Shown piece by piece: positions 33,586 through 44,024 of a DNA stretch of 64,000 nt. The notes beneath the pieces were generated by a model. It was not told the origin of the DNA. It worked only from the letters and a program-made list of their open reading frames with translations, and made no database searches. The stretch spans positions 3,286,001-3,350,000 of the forward strand of contig NZ_CP017990.1 in NCBI RefSeq assembly GCF_002208095.1. Reading direction: 5' to 3'. The position numbers and the translations under genes are program-made. This stretch comes from Enterobacter cloacae complex sp. ECNIH7 (GTDB lineage: Bacteria; Pseudomonadota; Gammaproteobacteria; Enterobacterales; Enterobacteriaceae). Each line of letters starts with the position of its first letter. The first letter of the stretch is position 1.

Positions 33586-35106
33586 TTAAAGGTGCAAAGA
33601 CGCAAGACGCAAAATTTCGTTTTGCGTTGTCGTTTTGGTGTCAACAATACCGGCAACGAGACCATTGCTCATAACCAGAATACGATCCGTGATCCCTAAC
33701 AATTCCGGCATTTCGGAAGAAATAATAATGATCCCTTTATTCTTTTTCGCCAGCTCGGCAATCAGCTGATAAATTTCAAACTTCGCGCCGACGTCAATAC
33801 CGCGGGTCGGTTCATCCAGCATCAGAATTTCTGGCTGGGTTAATAACCAGCGGCCGATAATGACTTTCTGCTGGTTACCGCCTGACAGCGAACCAATTTG
33901 GGTGCGGTGTCCTGGCGTTTTCACGCGCATGGAGTCAATAACCCATTGGGTATCGCTCTTCATGCGAGAGTTATCCAGCAGTCCGACTTTGTTTTTGTAA
34001 TTGCGAATGTTAGAAATTAACGAGTTAAAGTTAATATCCAGATAGGCATAAATACCGGTCGAACGACGCTCTTCCGTCACCAGCGCAAAACCATTATTAA
34101 TGGCTTCGTTGGCGTTGTGGTTGTTAATTTTCTTACCGTGCAGCGTAATAGTGCCTTCGGCTTTTTCACGGATACCGAACAGGGTTTCCACGATGTCGGT
34201 ACGTTTTGCCCCGACCAGACCGGCAATCCCCAGGATTTCGCCCTTATGCAGGTCGAAGGAGACATCGCGAATAGACGGCTGACGTAACGAGGTCAGATTA
34301 CGCACTTCCAGGATCACTTCGCCCGGCTTGTTTTCTTTGTCCGGGAAGCGCTGGTTCAGGGAACGGCCGACCATCATGGCGATGATCTTGTCCATGTCCA
34401 GCCCTTCCAGCGGCTGCGTGGCAATCCACTGACCGTCGCGCAGGATGGTAATCTCATCGCACAGCTGGAAGATCTCTTCCATTTTGTGGGAGATATACAC
34501 AATGCCGCAGCCGCGATCTTTTAGCTTACGAATAATGGTAAAAAGGTGATTAACCTCTTTTTCCGTTAATGACGATGTCGGTTCGTCCATGATGACGATT
34601 TTCGCATCATAGGAAAACGCTTTGGCGATTTCGATCATCTGCATCTGGGAGACGGATAATGTTCCCACGCGGGCGCGCGGATCGATATCAATATCCAGCT
34701 CGTCAAAAATCGCTTTGGTGTCGCGATACATTTTGTCCTGATCGACAAAGACACCCTTGGTTGGATAACGCCCCAACCACATGTTATCCATGACTGAACG
34801 CTGCAGCACCAGGTTTAATTCCTGGTGAACCATCGAGATACCGTTTTCCAGTGCTTCTTTCGCTGAATGGAAATCGATCTCTTTCCCCTGAAAAAGAATG
34901 CTGCCAGAATCTTTTTGATAGATCCCAAAAAGACATTTTAATAATGTTGATTTACCCGCACCGTTCTCCCCCATCAGGGCATGAATAGAGTGAGGGCGAA
35001 CTTTTAAATTAACATTATCGAGTGCCTTAACGCCGGGAAATGACTTGTTGATACCGCTCATTTCCAACAGGTATTCACCGGATGACTGAGTATTTGTGCT
35101 GACCAT
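33586..35106 (-). CDS. mglA: Galactose/methyl-galactoside ABC transporter ATPase MglA
   Basis: This is a 506-residue ATPase with two tandem ABC domains. The first has Walker [10 protein letters not shown], signature LSVSQMQM and Walker [12 protein letters not shown]. The second has the degenerate Walker [10 protein letters not shown] typical of this subfamily, signature LSGGNQQK and Walker [12 protein letters not shown]. The start at 35106 ([12 protein letters not shown]) matches E. coli; the extension to 35130 runs into the intergenic hairpin region. It powers galactose uptake with MglB and MglC. Confidence 0.97.
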   Translation of the reverse strand: MVSTNTQSSGEYLLEMSGINKSFPGVKALDNVNLKVRPHSIHALMGENGAGKSTLLKCLFGIYQKDSGSILFQGKEIDFHSAKEALENGISMVHQELNLVLQRSVMDNMWLGRYPTKGVFVDQDKMYRDTKAIFDELDIDIDPRARVGTLSVSQMQMIEIAKAFSYDAKIVIMDEPTSSLTEKEVNHLFTIIRKLKDRGCGIVYISHKMEEIFQLCDEITILRDGQWIATQPLEGLDMDKIIAMMVGRSLNQRFPDKENKPGEVILEVRNLTSLRQPSIRDVSFDLHKGEILGIAGLVGAKRTDIVETLFGIREKAEGTITLHGKKINNHNANEAINNGFALVTEERRSTGIYAYLDINFNSLISNIRNYKNKVGLLDNSRMKSDTQWVIDSMRVKTPGHRTQIGSLSGGNQQKVIIGRWLLTQPEILMLDEPTRGIDVGAKFEIYQLIAELAKKNKGIIIISSEMPELLGITDRILVMSNGLVAGIVDTKTTTQNEILRLASLHL

Positions 35107-35144
35107 AATTATACCTTGTTGGCCTCGCATATCGCGTTATAAAA

Positions 35145-35164
35145 GGGCGCAACGAATTGCGCCC
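35145..35164 (-). terminator. Intercistronic hairpin between mglB and mglA
   Basis: GGGCGCAA and TTGCGCCC form an eight-base-pair stem with a CGAA/TTCG loop, with TTTT after it on the minus strand. It likely attenuates or protects RNA so that mglB is expressed above mglA. Confidence 0.65.
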
Positions 35165-35185
35165 AGTGGAGACAGTACCGCTAAC

Positions 35186-36184
35186 TTATTTACCGATAAA
35201 CTCAGCCAGGTTGGACTGGTCTACGCCCACGTAAGGTACGCGAACGATTTTGTTTTCAATTTTCCAGCTGGTGCCATCAGCCGCGCCTTTGCCATCGGCC
35301 AGGTTTTTCGCCAGATCGAAGGTCGCTTTCGCCTGGTTGTTGGCATCGTTCAGAACGGTACCGGCCATCGCACCGGATTTAACCAGCGCCAGCGCTTCTG
35401 GCAGTGCATCTACGCCGAATACCGGGATGGAGGATTTGTTGTGTGCTTTCAGCGCTTCTACCGCACCCATTGCCATCGCATCGTTGTTCGCGATAACCAC
35501 TTCGATTTTGTTCGCGTTAGGGCCGGACAGCCACGCGTCCATCTTATCTTTCGCCTGAGCGGTATCCCACATCGCGGTATCTAACGCCAGCTGCTGGGTT
35601 TTCAGACCCTTGTCGTTCAGCTCTTTGATAACGTAAGTGGTACGGGCTTCAGCATCCGGGTGGCCTGGTTCGCCTTTCAGCAGCACGAACTGAATCTGAC
35701 CGTCTTTATTCAGGTCCCAGTTCGGGTTCGCCGCCCAGTGTTTCGCGATCAGATCGCCCTGAATAATACCGGACTCTTTGGAGTCGGTACCGACGTAATA
35801 CGCTTTGTCGTAGCTATCCAGCGCTTTACGGGAAGGTTCTTTGTTGAAGAAGACGATTGGCACGTTCTGGCCGCGCGCTTTTTCAATAACCGTGCCTGCT
35901 GCAGCCGGGTCAACCAGGTTGATGGCCAGGGCTTTCACGCCTTTCGCCAGCAGAACGTCGATCTGGTCGTTCTGTTTGGACTGGTCGTTCTGGGAGTCGT
36001 TCATCAGCAGCTGAACGTCTGGCGCTGCTTTCGCATCTTTCTCAATCGCTTTACGCACAACAGACATGAAGTTGTCGTCGTATTTATAGATGGTCACACC
36101 AATACGGGTATCCGCAGCGTGCGCTGCTGCACCAAAAAGCATGCTTGCCATTACGGCAGACAGGGTCAACACCTTCTTATTCAT
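35186..36184 (-). CDS. mglB: Periplasmic galactose-binding protein MglB
   Basis: This is the periplasmic binding protein for D-galactose and glucose, which also serves the Trg chemoreceptor. The 332-residue protein has a signal peptide ([13 protein letters not shown] before ADTRIG) and a Peripla_BP_4 domain starting [14 protein letters not shown]. The EF-hand-like calcium site is visible as DLNKDGQIQ. It is the first gene of mglBAC, with CRP and GalS sites upstream. Length and sequence match E. coli closely. Confidence 0.98.
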   Translation of the reverse strand: MNKKVLTLSAVMASMLFGAAAHAADTRIGVTIYKYDDNFMSVVRKAIEKDAKAAPDVQLLMNDSQNDQSKQNDQIDVLLAKGVKALAINLVDPAAAGTVIEKARGQNVPIVFFNKEPSRKALDSYDKAYYVGTDSKESGIIQGDLIAKHWAANPNWDLNKDGQIQFVLLKGEPGHPDAEARTTYVIKELNDKGLKTQQLALDTAMWDTAQAKDKMDAWLSGPNANKIEVVIANNDAMAMGAVEALKAHNKSSIPVFGVDALPEALALVKSGAMAGTVLNDANNQAKATFDLAKNLADGKGAADGTSWKIENKIVRVPYVGVDQSNLAEFIGK

Positions 36185-36404
36185 GGTATCTCCGGTTTTT
36201 TATGCAGGGTAGTTCTTGTGAATAACGATCGGCGGGCAGGTGTTAATAAAACGTTACTGACAGCCGAAGTTCACTTATAAAATTTCTATCTTCCGTGTTC
36301 GGTAACGCTCCAGAAATGCGTTTTATTCGTTGTTTGCGGCACATTCGCTATAGTGAAAGTGAATAATCACCGTTACATAGCGTTTCAGCCCCTAAAACGC
36401 TGAC

Positions 36405-36464
36405 ATCATAGTCAGCGCCTTGTTAAGATACTGTGAATTTACTCACAGATTGAAAACGGTTACA
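36405..36464 (-). promoter_or_regulatory. mglB promoter: CRP site, GalS/GalR operator and -10
   Basis: TGTGAATTTACTCACA at 36432-36447 is a perfect CRP consensus (TGTGA-N6-TCACA). TGAAAACGGTTACA at 36451-36464 fits the GalR/GalS operator pattern TGNAANCGNTTNCA at every fixed position. TATGAT (minus strand, 36405-36410) suits a -10 with CRP near -41.5. The layout agrees with the known E. coli mgl promoter. Confidence 0.85.
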
Positions 36465-36477
36465 TCAGCTCATGTAA

Positions 36478-37500
36478 TCAGTTAGTGATCGGAACCACAA
36501 TTTGCCGGGCCGCGACGGAGTGCCGACGCACTAAAGTCGGCATGAAACAGTGCGTTGCGCCCGGATCCAGCAGCCCTGCCGCCCCCTGTAACGCCAGCTC
36601 AGTCGCCAGTTTCGCCATAGAGGCAATGGGGTAACGCACCGTTGTCAGCTGCGGGTCGGTGTAACGGGCAATCGGAATATCATCAAAACCAATGAGTGAT
36701 AAATGCTGTGGCACCGCAATGCCGTTATCTTTCAGCGCCGCCAGGGCGCCTGCCGCCATGCTGTCGTTATAGGCAAACACCGCAGTAAGCTGCAGATTGC
36801 GGCCCAGCAGCTCCACCATTGCCGCCTCGCCGCCCTGCATGTCCGGCGTACCGGTGCCCGTCCAGCTTTCTGACGGCGTAATGCCGTGCTCTTTCAGGGC
36901 GTTTTGCCACCCCTCGCGCCGCAGGTCGTCATCTTCAATATGATGGCTGGAGGCCAGATAACCGATCCGCTGATGCCCGTTGTTGATGAGCATTTTCGTC
37001 GCCATCATGGCGCCGCTGACGTTATCCAGCCCGACGCAGCGGTGGGCATAGCCGGGGACGATGCGGTTGATCAGCACCATGCCCGGGATCTGATCCATAA
37101 AGCCGGTTAGCTCTTCATCGCTCAAAGCTTTTGAGTGGACAATCAAGGCGTTACAGCGCTGGCGGATCAGCACTTCAATGGCATGTCGCTCCTTTTCCGC
37201 CTCATGATAGCTATTGCCGATCAGGACATATTTCTGATGCTGCTGGGCGACCACGTCGACCGCTTTGACCAGCGCGCCGAAAAAAGCGTCTGATACATCC
37301 ATCACCACCACGCCGATGGTGTCGCTGACCTGCGTCGCAAGCGCCTGGGCATTGGCATTTGGCCGGTACCCGAGCTGGGTCACGGCTTTCATTACGATTT
37401 CACGGGTTTCAGGGCTGACCAGCGCGCTATTGTTCAGCACGCGTGAGACGGTAGCCACAGAAACGCCCGCCTGACGGGCGACGTCACGAATGGTGATCAT
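36478..37500 (-). CDS. galS: LacI-family repressor GalS (mgl isorepressor)
   Basis: This is a 340-residue LacI/GalR-family repressor of the mgl and gal regulon, induced by galactose. It has an N-terminal helix-turn-helix ([22 protein letters not shown]), a hinge helix near ALATQ, and a periplasmic-binding-protein-like effector domain. The ATG at 37500 ([10 protein letters not shown]) is the conserved start; in-frame codons to 37509 are not needed. The C-terminus is a few residues shorter than in E. coli. Its own promoter carries CRP and GalS sites, so autoregulation is likely. Confidence 0.96.
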   Translation of the reverse strand: MITIRDVARQAGVSVATVSRVLNNSALVSPETREIVMKAVTQLGYRPNANAQALATQVSDTIGVVVMDVSDAFFGALVKAVDVVAQQHQKYVLIGNSYHEAEKERHAIEVLIRQRCNALIVHSKALSDEELTGFMDQIPGMVLINRIVPGYAHRCVGLDNVSGAMMATKMLINNGHQRIGYLASSHHIEDDDLRREGWQNALKEHGITPSESWTGTGTPDMQGGEAAMVELLGRNLQLTAVFAYNDSMAAGALAALKDNGIAVPQHLSLIGFDDIPIARYTDPQLTTVRYPIASMAKLATELALQGAAGLLDPGATHCFMPTLVRRHSVAARQIVVPITN

Positions 37501-37590
37501 ATTCACCATCCTTCAAAGGATTGCAGCAACTCACAGACACCCCCTGTGTTTAGCAAGGTGGCTATTTTGGCAGCGAGAGAGAGGGGACTA

Positions 37591-37624
37591 CGTGAAGAAG
37601 CTCACACTCATGAAAACGCTTACA
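37591..37624 (-). promoter_or_regulatory. galS promoter: CRP site and GalS operator
   Basis: CGTGA-N6-TCACA at 37591-37606 matches CRP at 9 of 10 positions. TGAAAACGCTTACA at 37611-37624 fits TGNAANCGNTTNCA fully. The operator lies 19 bp upstream of the CRP centre, against 18 bp at mglB. Confidence 0.75.
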
Positions 37625-37655
37625 TCCGTTTTGTTAATGATTGTGATCCAGATCG

Positions 37656-38813
37656 TTATCTGGATATGTTCCTCAATGATACCCCTGAAGCATGTGCGGT
37701 TAACTGACGCCACACCCACTCCAGCGGTCCCTGGCGGAAATAGCGTAGCCAGAGAACAGAAAACGCCAGGTTAATCACCCAGACCGGAATAACAAACGCC
37801 AGCAGCGTGAGGCGGTCGAATTTCATAAACAGGCCAAATCGATAGAAAAGCGTGGTGCAGAGAAGCGTTTGCAGGAGGTAATTGCTCAACGCCATGCGGC
37901 CCACGCAGGCAATAGCGCTGACGATCCACAGGCGGGAAAGCGTTGGCCAGAAGCCATAGATCAGCGCCGCGTAGCCGATGGTCTGGAACGGCGCGCTCAG
38001 TTCGCGCGGCACCTGGAGCAGGAACGCGCACCAGCGGTAATCCCAGTGGATGTGCCACTGCGTGATTATCGCCGGGAGGTTAATCAGCACGCCGATCAGC
38101 ACCAGCCCGACACCCGTTCGCCGATAGTGACGCAGGCTGAACTCCCCTTTCAGCCAGCCGGTGCGCATCAGTGACGCGCCCATCAGCATCATGCCCGCCA
38201 GCTGCCAGCCGTATTGCGCCCCCAGCGCAAGGAGGTTATCCCCCAGCATATCCGCGCGGTTGCTTATCGCTTCCGTACCGCCCTTCAGCTTCCAGTACTG
38301 TTCGTACTGCAGGTTAGCGGCATCCGGGATCCAGGAACGGTTCGTCGCTTCGCCGGAGATCGTCCCCAGCAGCAGCAGGACCCCAAGCCCCATGACGTAG
38401 AGCATCACGCCGGTGTTAAACAGGCTTTTTACGCTGTGCGCATCGCGAATCAGACGCCAGCAGATGAGCCCGACTAACCCATACGCGAGAAGAATATCGC
38501 CGTCCCAAAAGAACAGGCCGTGGATAAAGCCGAGGAGAACCAGCAGCGTCAGGCGCGACTGGATCCAGCGCGTACCGCGTTTGAGGAGGAGTTGCAGACC
38601 TGCACCAAACAGCAGGGCAAACAGCGTGAGGAATTTAACCTGCGCGAAGAGATCGAGGACAGCCCAGGTCCAGGCATCGCTGCGCGTGATGTCGCCATAC
38701 CAGGCAGGATTGAGGTAAGCCGCCTTCGGCAGGCCGAAGGCGCTGATATTAAGCAGCAGGATACCGAGAATGGCGACGCCGCGAACAAAATCGAGCGTGA
38801 CGTTTCGCTCCAT
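37656..38813 (-). CDS. yeiB: DUF418-family inner membrane protein YeiB
   Basis: This 385-residue polytopic membrane protein has about ten hydrophobic segments. It carries an N-terminal heparan-alpha-glucosaminide acetyltransferase-like signature (RNVTLDFVRGVAILGILLLN) and a C-terminal DUF418 domain (GRMALSNYLLQTLLCTTLFYRFG). The activity is unknown. The ATG at 38813 gives exactly the E. coli length; the upstream in-frame stretch overlaps folE. It lies 19 bp after folE and is probably co-transcribed with it. Confidence 0.94.
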   Translation of the reverse strand: MERNVTLDFVRGVAILGILLLNISAFGLPKAAYLNPAWYGDITRSDAWTWAVLDLFAQVKFLTLFALLFGAGLQLLLKRGTRWIQSRLTLLVLLGFIHGLFFWDGDILLAYGLVGLICWRLIRDAHSVKSLFNTGVMLYVMGLGVLLLLGTISGEATNRSWIPDAANLQYEQYWKLKGGTEAISNRADMLGDNLLALGAQYGWQLAGMMLMGASLMRTGWLKGEFSLRHYRRTGVGLVLIGVLINLPAIITQWHIHWDYRWCAFLLQVPRELSAPFQTIGYAALIYGFWPTLSRLWIVSAIACVGRMALSNYLLQTLLCTTLFYRFGLFMKFDRLTLLAFVIPVWVINLAFSVLWLRYFRQGPLEWVWRQLTAHASGVSLRNISR

Positions 38814-38832
38814 GGTTCCTGCCCTGTAAGAC

Positions 38833-39501
38833 TTAGTTGTGGTGACGTACGGCGCGCAGGAACTCCTGGCGGGTATTCTGGCTAGATTTAAACAGGCCGC
38901 CCAGCGACGTCGTGGTCGTTGCACTGGTCGCATCACGCACGCCGCGCGCCTTCACGCAGTAGTGAACCGCATCGATAGAAACGGCCACGTTATTGGTGCC
39001 CAGCAGCGTTTGCAGCGCGGTCAGGATCTGCTGCGTCAGACGCTCCTGCACCTGCGGACGCTGGGCAAAGAACTGCACGATGCGGTTGATCTTCGACAGG
39101 CCAATCACCGTATCTTTTGGGATATACGCCACGGTCGCTTTACCGTCGATGGTCACGAAGTGGTGTTCGCAGGTGCTGGTCAGCGTGATATCGCGTACCG
39201 TCACCATCTCGTCCACTTTCATCTTGTTTTCAATGACGGTGATTTTCGGGAAGTTGGCGTAATCCAGCCCGGAGAAAATTTCGTCGACGTACATTTTCGC
39301 GATGCGGTGCGGCGTCTCCATCAGACTGTCGTCACTCAGATCGAGATTCAGCAGCTCCATGATCTCGGTCATATGATCGGCAATCAGACGCTTGCGGGTT
39401 TCATTGTCCAAATCCTGTACGGGCGGACGCAGTGGCGTTTCAAGACCGCGCGCAACCAGGGCTTCGTGGACCAGGGCAGCTTCTTTACTGAGTGATGACA
39501 T
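38833..39501 (-). CDS. folE: GTP cyclohydrolase I
   Basis: This enzyme makes 7,8-dihydroneopterin triphosphate from GTP, the first step of folate synthesis. The 222-residue protein equals E. coli FolE in length. Zinc ligands are seen in STCEHHF (Cys and His) and [11 protein letters not shown] (Cys). Substrate-binding motifs include [23 protein letters not shown], which is not quoted in full elsewhere. The start at 39501 begins [11 protein letters not shown]; the longer frame to 39579 is not conserved. yeiB follows 19 bp downstream. Confidence 0.97.
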   Translation of the reverse strand: MSSLSKEAALVHEALVARGLETPLRPPVQDLDNETRKRLIADHMTEIMELLNLDLSDDSLMETPHRIAKMYVDEIFSGLDYANFPKITVIENKMKVDEMVTVRDITLTSTCEHHFVTIDGKATVAYIPKDTVIGLSKINRIVQFFAQRPQVQERLTQQILTALQTLLGTNNVAVSIDAVHYCVKARGVRDATSATTTTSLGGLFKSSQNTRQEFLRAVRHHN

Positions 39502-39603
39502 TTTGTTCTCCTGCAGGTGTGGCGTCTTTTGCCCTCGTTGTGGCAAAAGTATGCGCTCATTGTGCGTGAGGCGGCGCACATAATCCAGTATTCACGACGA
39601 TAA

Positions 39604-40752
39604 TTATTGCAATTGCTGTTGCCTTTCAGCGTGACGATTCCAGACCAGCGCTCCGCCGACGAACAGCGCAACACCTGCCAGCCCCAGCGCGGGCTCCAGC
39701 CGGTGGGTAAGCCAGGTTGATAACGCCGAGGTCATCGGGCCAATCAATTGACCAATCGCATACCCGGTGGTGAGCAGGCCTGCCATATAGCGCGTATGGT
39801 TTGGCGCCAGCTCGCGGCCGTATAAAAGAGAGAGCTGCACGGCACACAAAAAACCGCCGCCCACCAGCAGCCCGCCCGTCAGCAAACCGCCAATCCCCGG
39901 CAGCAGCCAGGCCGCCAGCACGCCAGCCCCCTGTAACCACAGCACGATAGCCAGCCTGCGGTTAGCCGTTGAGGTGTGGCGTAGAAGAATGCTGAGCGCA
40001 ATGCCCACCACGGCGGCGATACCAAAAATCGGCCAGACAAACTGGGCAAACAGGCTGCCGGGAAAACGCACCGCCGCCATTTGTGACAGGAATGTCGCCG
40101 GGAGGATATAGCCAAACCCGGCCAGGCTGTAGCTCCAGACCAGGCGCTTTAAATCCGCCGTCAGCACCAGCGGCTCCGGCGCGGTGCCGGGGCGATGGAG
40201 CTGCCCGGATCGCGGCAGGTAGCGCGCCACCAGCGCAATCAGCACCAGCGCCAGCACGCCGTAGATTTGCCATGCCGCCCCGGCCGACAGGGATTTCGCC
40301 TGGATATAGACGGCGAGAAGCCCGCTCAGAGCAATGCCTGCTCCCGGTCCGGCAAACACGGCGGCGCTCAGGCCCGGTTTACCCAGCTGCCCCAGCCGCT
40401 CGTTGGTCCAGGCGGCAATGAGTACCATCGACCAGCCGCTCATGCAGCCAATCACGAAGCGCAGCAGGCCGTGCACAACGGCGTTATCCGCCGCCGCGGA
40501 GAGCAGCGTCAGCGCAACCGCGCCGGTGATGCCAAGCCAGAGGCGCGTTTCCACAAAGCGGTGCGCGCGCATCGCATCCCACGCCCCCACCAGATAGCCC
40601 AGATAGTTCATCGCCGCCACCAGACCCGCGCTGGTCAGCGTAAGCTGTCCGGCAGCAATCATGAGCGGTACCTGAGGCGTAAAGGCAAAGCGCCCTATCC
40701 CCATCGCCACCACCAGAACGACAAACCCACTAAGCGCAATACGCAGCGCCAT
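39604..40752 (-). CDS. YbfB/YjiJ-family MFS transporter
   Basis: This is a 382-residue major facilitator-type inner membrane protein with 12 predicted spans. The family start MALRIALSGFVVLVVAMGIGRFAFTP shows the IGRFAFTP motif typical of YbfB/YjiJ proteins. Other conserved parts are LGYLVGAWDAMRAHR and YGRELAPNHTRYMAGLLTTGYAIGQ. The substrate is unknown. It is inserted between folE and yeiG, where K-12 has none, and is divergent from yeiG across 138 bp. Assignment to the family is firm; the orthologue is not. Confidence 0.87.
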   Translation of the reverse strand: MALRIALSGFVVLVVAMGIGRFAFTPQVPLMIAAGQLTLTSAGLVAAMNYLGYLVGAWDAMRAHRFVETRLWLGITGAVALTLLSAAADNAVVHGLLRFVIGCMSGWSMVLIAAWTNERLGQLGKPGLSAAVFAGPGAGIALSGLLAVYIQAKSLSAGAAWQIYGVLALVLIALVARYLPRSGQLHRPGTAPEPLVLTADLKRLVWSYSLAGFGYILPATFLSQMAAVRFPGSLFAQFVWPIFGIAAVVGIALSILLRHTSTANRRLAIVLWLQGAGVLAAWLLPGIGGLLTGGLLVGGGFLCAVQLSLLYGRELAPNHTRYMAGLLTTGYAIGQLIGPMTSALSTWLTHRLEPALGLAGVALFVGGALVWNRHAERQQQLQ

Positions 40753-40890
40753 GACCGCTCCAATTGTTAAAGAAAAGTAAATTTATGATGCAGTATCTGG
40801 GCGTCAGGCGAAAGTGAAAGTTGCTCACAGGTCAATGAAAAGGCTGTATTATGGTTTTTATGAATACGCATTCTCATTAAGGAGCCCTGC

Positions 40891-41718
40891 ATGGAACTGC
40901 TCGAAGAGCACCGTTGTTTTGAAGGTCGACAGCAGCGCTGGCGGCATGACTCCACCGTCCTGAACTGTGCGATGACGTTCAGCATTTTCCTGCCGCCGAC
41001 GGAAAATCCGCCGGTTCTGTTCTGGCTTTCAGGCCTGACCTGCAACGACGAAAACTTCACCACCAAAGCGGGCGCGCAGCGTATTGCCGCCGAGCTGGGT
41101 ATTGCGCTGGTGATGCCTGATACCAGCCCGCGTGGCGATGATGTAGCCGACGATGCAGGATACGACCTGGGTAAAGGCGCCGGGTTTTATCTCAATGCGA
41201 CCGAGCAGCCCTGGGCGCACCATTACCGCATGTATGACTACATTCGCGACGAGCTGCCCGCGCTGATTCAGTCCGGGTTTGCGGTAAGCGACCGCTGTGC
41301 CATCAGCGGACATTCTATGGGCGGTCACGGGGCGCTGATCATGGCGTTAAAAAATCCGGGAAAATACGTCAGCGTGTCGGCATTTTCGCCAATTGTGAAC
41401 CCAACGCAGGTGTCGTGGGGGCAAAAAGCCTTCACGAACTATCTGGGTGAAGATGAAGCAAAATGGCAGGAATGGGACAGCTGTGCGCTGATGTTGGCCA
41501 GCAGTTCGGCAAATGCGATCCCGATGCTTATCGATCAGGGCGATGCGGACCAGTTCCTCGCCGGACAGCTGCAGCCTGCGGTGCTGGCAGAAGCGGCACG
41601 CCAGAAGGACTGGCCGCTGACGCTGCGCATTCAGCCGGGGTATGACCACAGCTATTACTTCATCGCATCCTTTATTGAGGATCATCTCCGCTTTCATGCG
41701 GAGCATTTGTTTGGGTAA
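40891..41718 (+). CDS. yeiG: S-formylglutathione hydrolase
   Basis: This esterase D-type alpha/beta hydrolase hydrolyses S-formylglutathione in formaldehyde detoxification. The 275-residue protein has the nucleophile Ser142 in GHSMGGHG, an oxyanion region [12 protein letters not shown] and the catalytic His in PGYDHSYYF. It resembles E. coli YeiG rather than FrmB by its context and start ([12 protein letters not shown]). TAAGGAG precedes the ATG. A bidirectional terminator separates it from cirA. Confidence 0.95.
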   Translation: MELLEEHRCFEGRQQRWRHDSTVLNCAMTFSIFLPPTENPPVLFWLSGLTCNDENFTTKAGAQRIAAELGIALVMPDTSPRGDDVADDAGYDLGKGAGFYLNATEQPWAHHYRMYDYIRDELPALIQSGFAVSDRCAISGHSMGGHGALIMALKNPGKYVSVSAFSPIVNPTQVSWGQKAFTNYLGEDEAKWQEWDSCALMLASSSANAIPMLIDQGDADQFLAGQLQPAVLAEAARQKDWPLTLRIQPGYDHSYYFIASFIEDHLRFHAEHLFG

Positions 41719-41722
41719 ATGC

Positions 41723-41777
41723 GGCTGCGTGCGCTCTGATGCCCTCACCCTGACCCTCTCCCAAAGGGAGAGGGAAC
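41723..41777 (+). repeat. Dispersed GC-rich intergenic repeat, family A copy 4
   Basis: The copy reads CTGATGCCCTCACCCTGACC then CTCTCCCAAAGGGAGAGGGA, just after the yeiG stop. It is nearly the same as copies 2 and 3. Confidence 0.75.
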
Positions 41778-41784
41778 AAACACT

Positions 41785-41816
41785 AAAAACGGCAACTTAC
41801 GTTGCCGTTTTGCTTT
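41785..41816. terminator. Bidirectional terminator between yeiG and cirA
   Basis: AAAAACGGCAAC and GTTGCCGTTTT flank a TTAC loop, with A's and T's on either side serving both convergent genes. Confidence 0.85.
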
Positions 41817-41829
41817 TACCCTGGCCGCA

Positions 41830-43800
41830 TCAGAACTTATAATCCACGCCCACAAAGTAGCGACGGCCGTCTTCCGTATAGCTGTAATCGTCGCGGCTCA
41901 GATCTTTATCCAGCAGGTTCTGCACGCCCGCACGCAGCTTCACGCTTTTCGTCGCCTGCCACGCGGCGCCGGTATTCCAGATGACATAGCCACCCGGCGT
42001 TGGTGCACTGCTGGTCAGCGCGCGTTTCTCACCGGTGTAGTTGCCCTGAACGTAGAACGACCAGTCCTGCGTTGCCTTCCAGTCAACGGTACCGTTGGCG
42101 GTGTGGAACGGCAGATCCGACAACGGCTTGTTGCCGCCGTTGCTGATATCACGACCGTCGTTATAGGTATAGTTAAGGGTCAGTTTCCAGTCGTCCGCCA
42201 GCGGGAATTTCAGCTCGGTTTCCACCCCGCGGATGCGCGCCTTGTTAACGTTGTAGTAGCGGAAAATTGGTTCTCCGTCCGCATTCAGTCCAACGTAGTT
42301 AGGGTAGCCCTGGGCCTGTTTTGCATTGGCCGTACGGCTGATGCTGATGCGGTCATCCACGTTATTCTGGAAGGTGGTGACGCTGGCCTGCACGCCCTCT
42401 AACCAGCCCTCTTCCCCGCTATAGTACAGTCCGAATTCGAAGCTCTCGCTGGTTTCCGGTTTCAGATCCGGGTTACCGACTATCTCACAGGCACCGCGAC
42501 ACGAGCCGGTGACCCAGTCCGGGCTAAGCTGGAGCAGCGACGGCGCTTTAAACGCGGTGGCCCAGCCCCCTTTCACCGTTACGGTATCGGTCGCGTTGTA
42601 AACCAGATAGGCGCGCGGGCTCCAGTGATCGCCGTAGGTATCATGGTCATCCATACGGATGCCGGTGGTCAGCGCCAGAGGTTCAAAGATACGCCACTCA
42701 TCTTCAAGGAACAGGGCATACTGGCTTGTCGACGTACTGCTGCTGGAACCGCCCGTCAGGTTGACAGGATCCTTCAGCTTATCGTGACGCCATTCGCCGC
42801 CGAAGGTCATCAGCTGGTTGATTTCGCCCAGCGGCAGCACGTATTTTCCGTCCACCGCGTTGCTCTCGGAGGTTATAGGATTGCTGTTGCCGGGGTTTTT
42901 GTTATCCACCTTTTCGCCGTAAACCTTCAGCTCGCTGTTGCCGACGCCCCAACGACCGTTGTGGCTGAGAGAGTAGTTCTGACGCTCAAGGCGGTTTTTG
43001 TCGAGGGAATCCGAGTCGCGATCCTGACGGTCGAAACCGTAGCCCGCCGTAAAGTCGTGATTTTCAGACGGTGTCCAGGCGAACTCCACATTCGCATCGC
43101 GGCTGGTGAAGCCTTCAATGCGCGGCGTTTCACCGCTCGCCGTGGTGGAGGACTTCTGCTGACCGTCTTTCTCACGCTTCGCGAGGCTACCGTAGGCTTT
43201 CAGCCCCAGCAGGCCGTCAACCAGCGGACCGCTGGTATAGAACTGGCCGTTGTACGTGTCTCCACGGTCGCGGTGTTCCTGAATCGTGGAATCGGCGCTC
43301 AGGGTGCCCGTCCATTTCTGGCCGATTTTTTTGGTGATAATGTTCACCACCCCGCCCAGCGCATCGGAACCGTACAGAGAAGACATCGGTCCGCGCACCA
43401 CTTCGATGCGTTCGATGGCGTCAACCGGCACCCAGTTGAGGTCGAAATCATTATGGCGGAATACCGCGTTACGCGAGTTAACGCGCTTGCCGTCGATCAG
43501 GATCAGCGTATAGCTGCTGTCCAGTCCACGAATACTTACCCCTTTACGGTTGTCCCCTTCGCTCGTGAGCTGAACGCCCGGCACCTCCCGTAACACATCT
43601 TTCAGATTCTGAACGGGTTTGCGCTGCAAATCTTCCTGGGTAATTACGCTGATGCTTGCCGGCGCGTCTTTCAGGTTTTGCTCGGTCGCGGAGGCCGTTA
43701 CAACCATTGTGTCGCCGGATTCCGCTGCGATAACAGGCAGGGCCAGGGACATTGCGGACGCACAAAGTCCTCCCCTGACGAAGGGATTCAACCTAAACAT
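41830..43800 (-). CDS. cirA: TonB-dependent catecholate siderophore receptor CirA
   Basis: This 656-residue outer membrane beta-barrel receptor takes up iron catecholates such as dihydroxybenzoylserine and serves as the colicin I receptor in E. coli. A signal peptide (to about residue 26) is followed by the TonB box DTMVVTA, a plug domain ([21 protein letters not shown]) and a 22-strand barrel ending in YFVGVDYKF with C-terminal Phe. It is about seven residues shorter than E. coli CirA, through loop differences. A Fur box lies upstream. It is monocistronic. Confidence 0.96.
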   Translation of the reverse strand: MFRLNPFVRGGLCASAMSLALPVIAAESGDTMVVTASATEQNLKDAPASISVITQEDLQRKPVQNLKDVLREVPGVQLTSEGDNRKGVSIRGLDSSYTLILIDGKRVNSRNAVFRHNDFDLNWVPVDAIERIEVVRGPMSSLYGSDALGGVVNIITKKIGQKWTGTLSADSTIQEHRDRGDTYNGQFYTSGPLVDGLLGLKAYGSLAKREKDGQQKSSTTASGETPRIEGFTSRDANVEFAWTPSENHDFTAGYGFDRQDRDSDSLDKNRLERQNYSLSHNGRWGVGNSELKVYGEKVDNKNPGNSNPITSESNAVDGKYVLPLGEINQLMTFGGEWRHDKLKDPVNLTGGSSSSTSTSQYALFLEDEWRIFEPLALTTGIRMDDHDTYGDHWSPRAYLVYNATDTVTVKGGWATAFKAPSLLQLSPDWVTGSCRGACEIVGNPDLKPETSESFEFGLYYSGEEGWLEGVQASVTTFQNNVDDRISISRTANAKQAQGYPNYVGLNADGEPIFRYYNVNKARIRGVETELKFPLADDWKLTLNYTYNDGRDISNGGNKPLSDLPFHTANGTVDWKATQDWSFYVQGNYTGEKRALTSSAPTPGGYVIWNTGAAWQATKSVKLRAGVQNLLDKDLSRDDYSYTEDGRRYFVGVDYKF

Positions 43801-43902
43801 TCCATATCTCCATGAGGTAAATACAACTAAATCAAATCATCATTGCTCACAGCGTCTTCCTTTCCGCCCACGTCTGCGGTGGGTCAGTGACACGCTTATT
43901 TT

Positions 43903-43934
43903 TGATAACGATAAAGCAAACGATAATTATTATC
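43903..43934 (-). promoter_or_regulatory. Fur box region of cirA
   Basis: On the minus strand GATAATAATTATCGTTTGC (43916-43934) matches the 19-bp Fur consensus at about 14 positions. A second, weaker, overlapping GATAACGATAAAG lies at 43904-43916. It sits about 115 bp before the cirA start. Confidence 0.75.
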
Positions 43935-43978
43935 AATTAAATTGTTAAGAAATATAACTTTGTTTCAGGATGCGGGCA

Positions 43979-44006
43979 TAAAAAAACCCGCTCGAATGAG
44001 CGGGTT
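43979..44006 (-). terminator. Terminator after lysP
   Basis: AACCCGCTC and GAGCGGGTT flank a GAAT loop, with six or more T's on the minus strand. It separates lysP from the cirA promoter. Confidence 0.85.
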
Positions 44007-44024
44007 AAAAGAGAGGAAGTGCGA

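Noticed and set aside
36371..36395. Second GalS operator near the mglB -10 (TGAAACGCTATGTAACG on the minus strand)
   Set aside because: It resembles half of the operator but breaks the CG-centred dyad. Only the 36451-36464 site fits fully.
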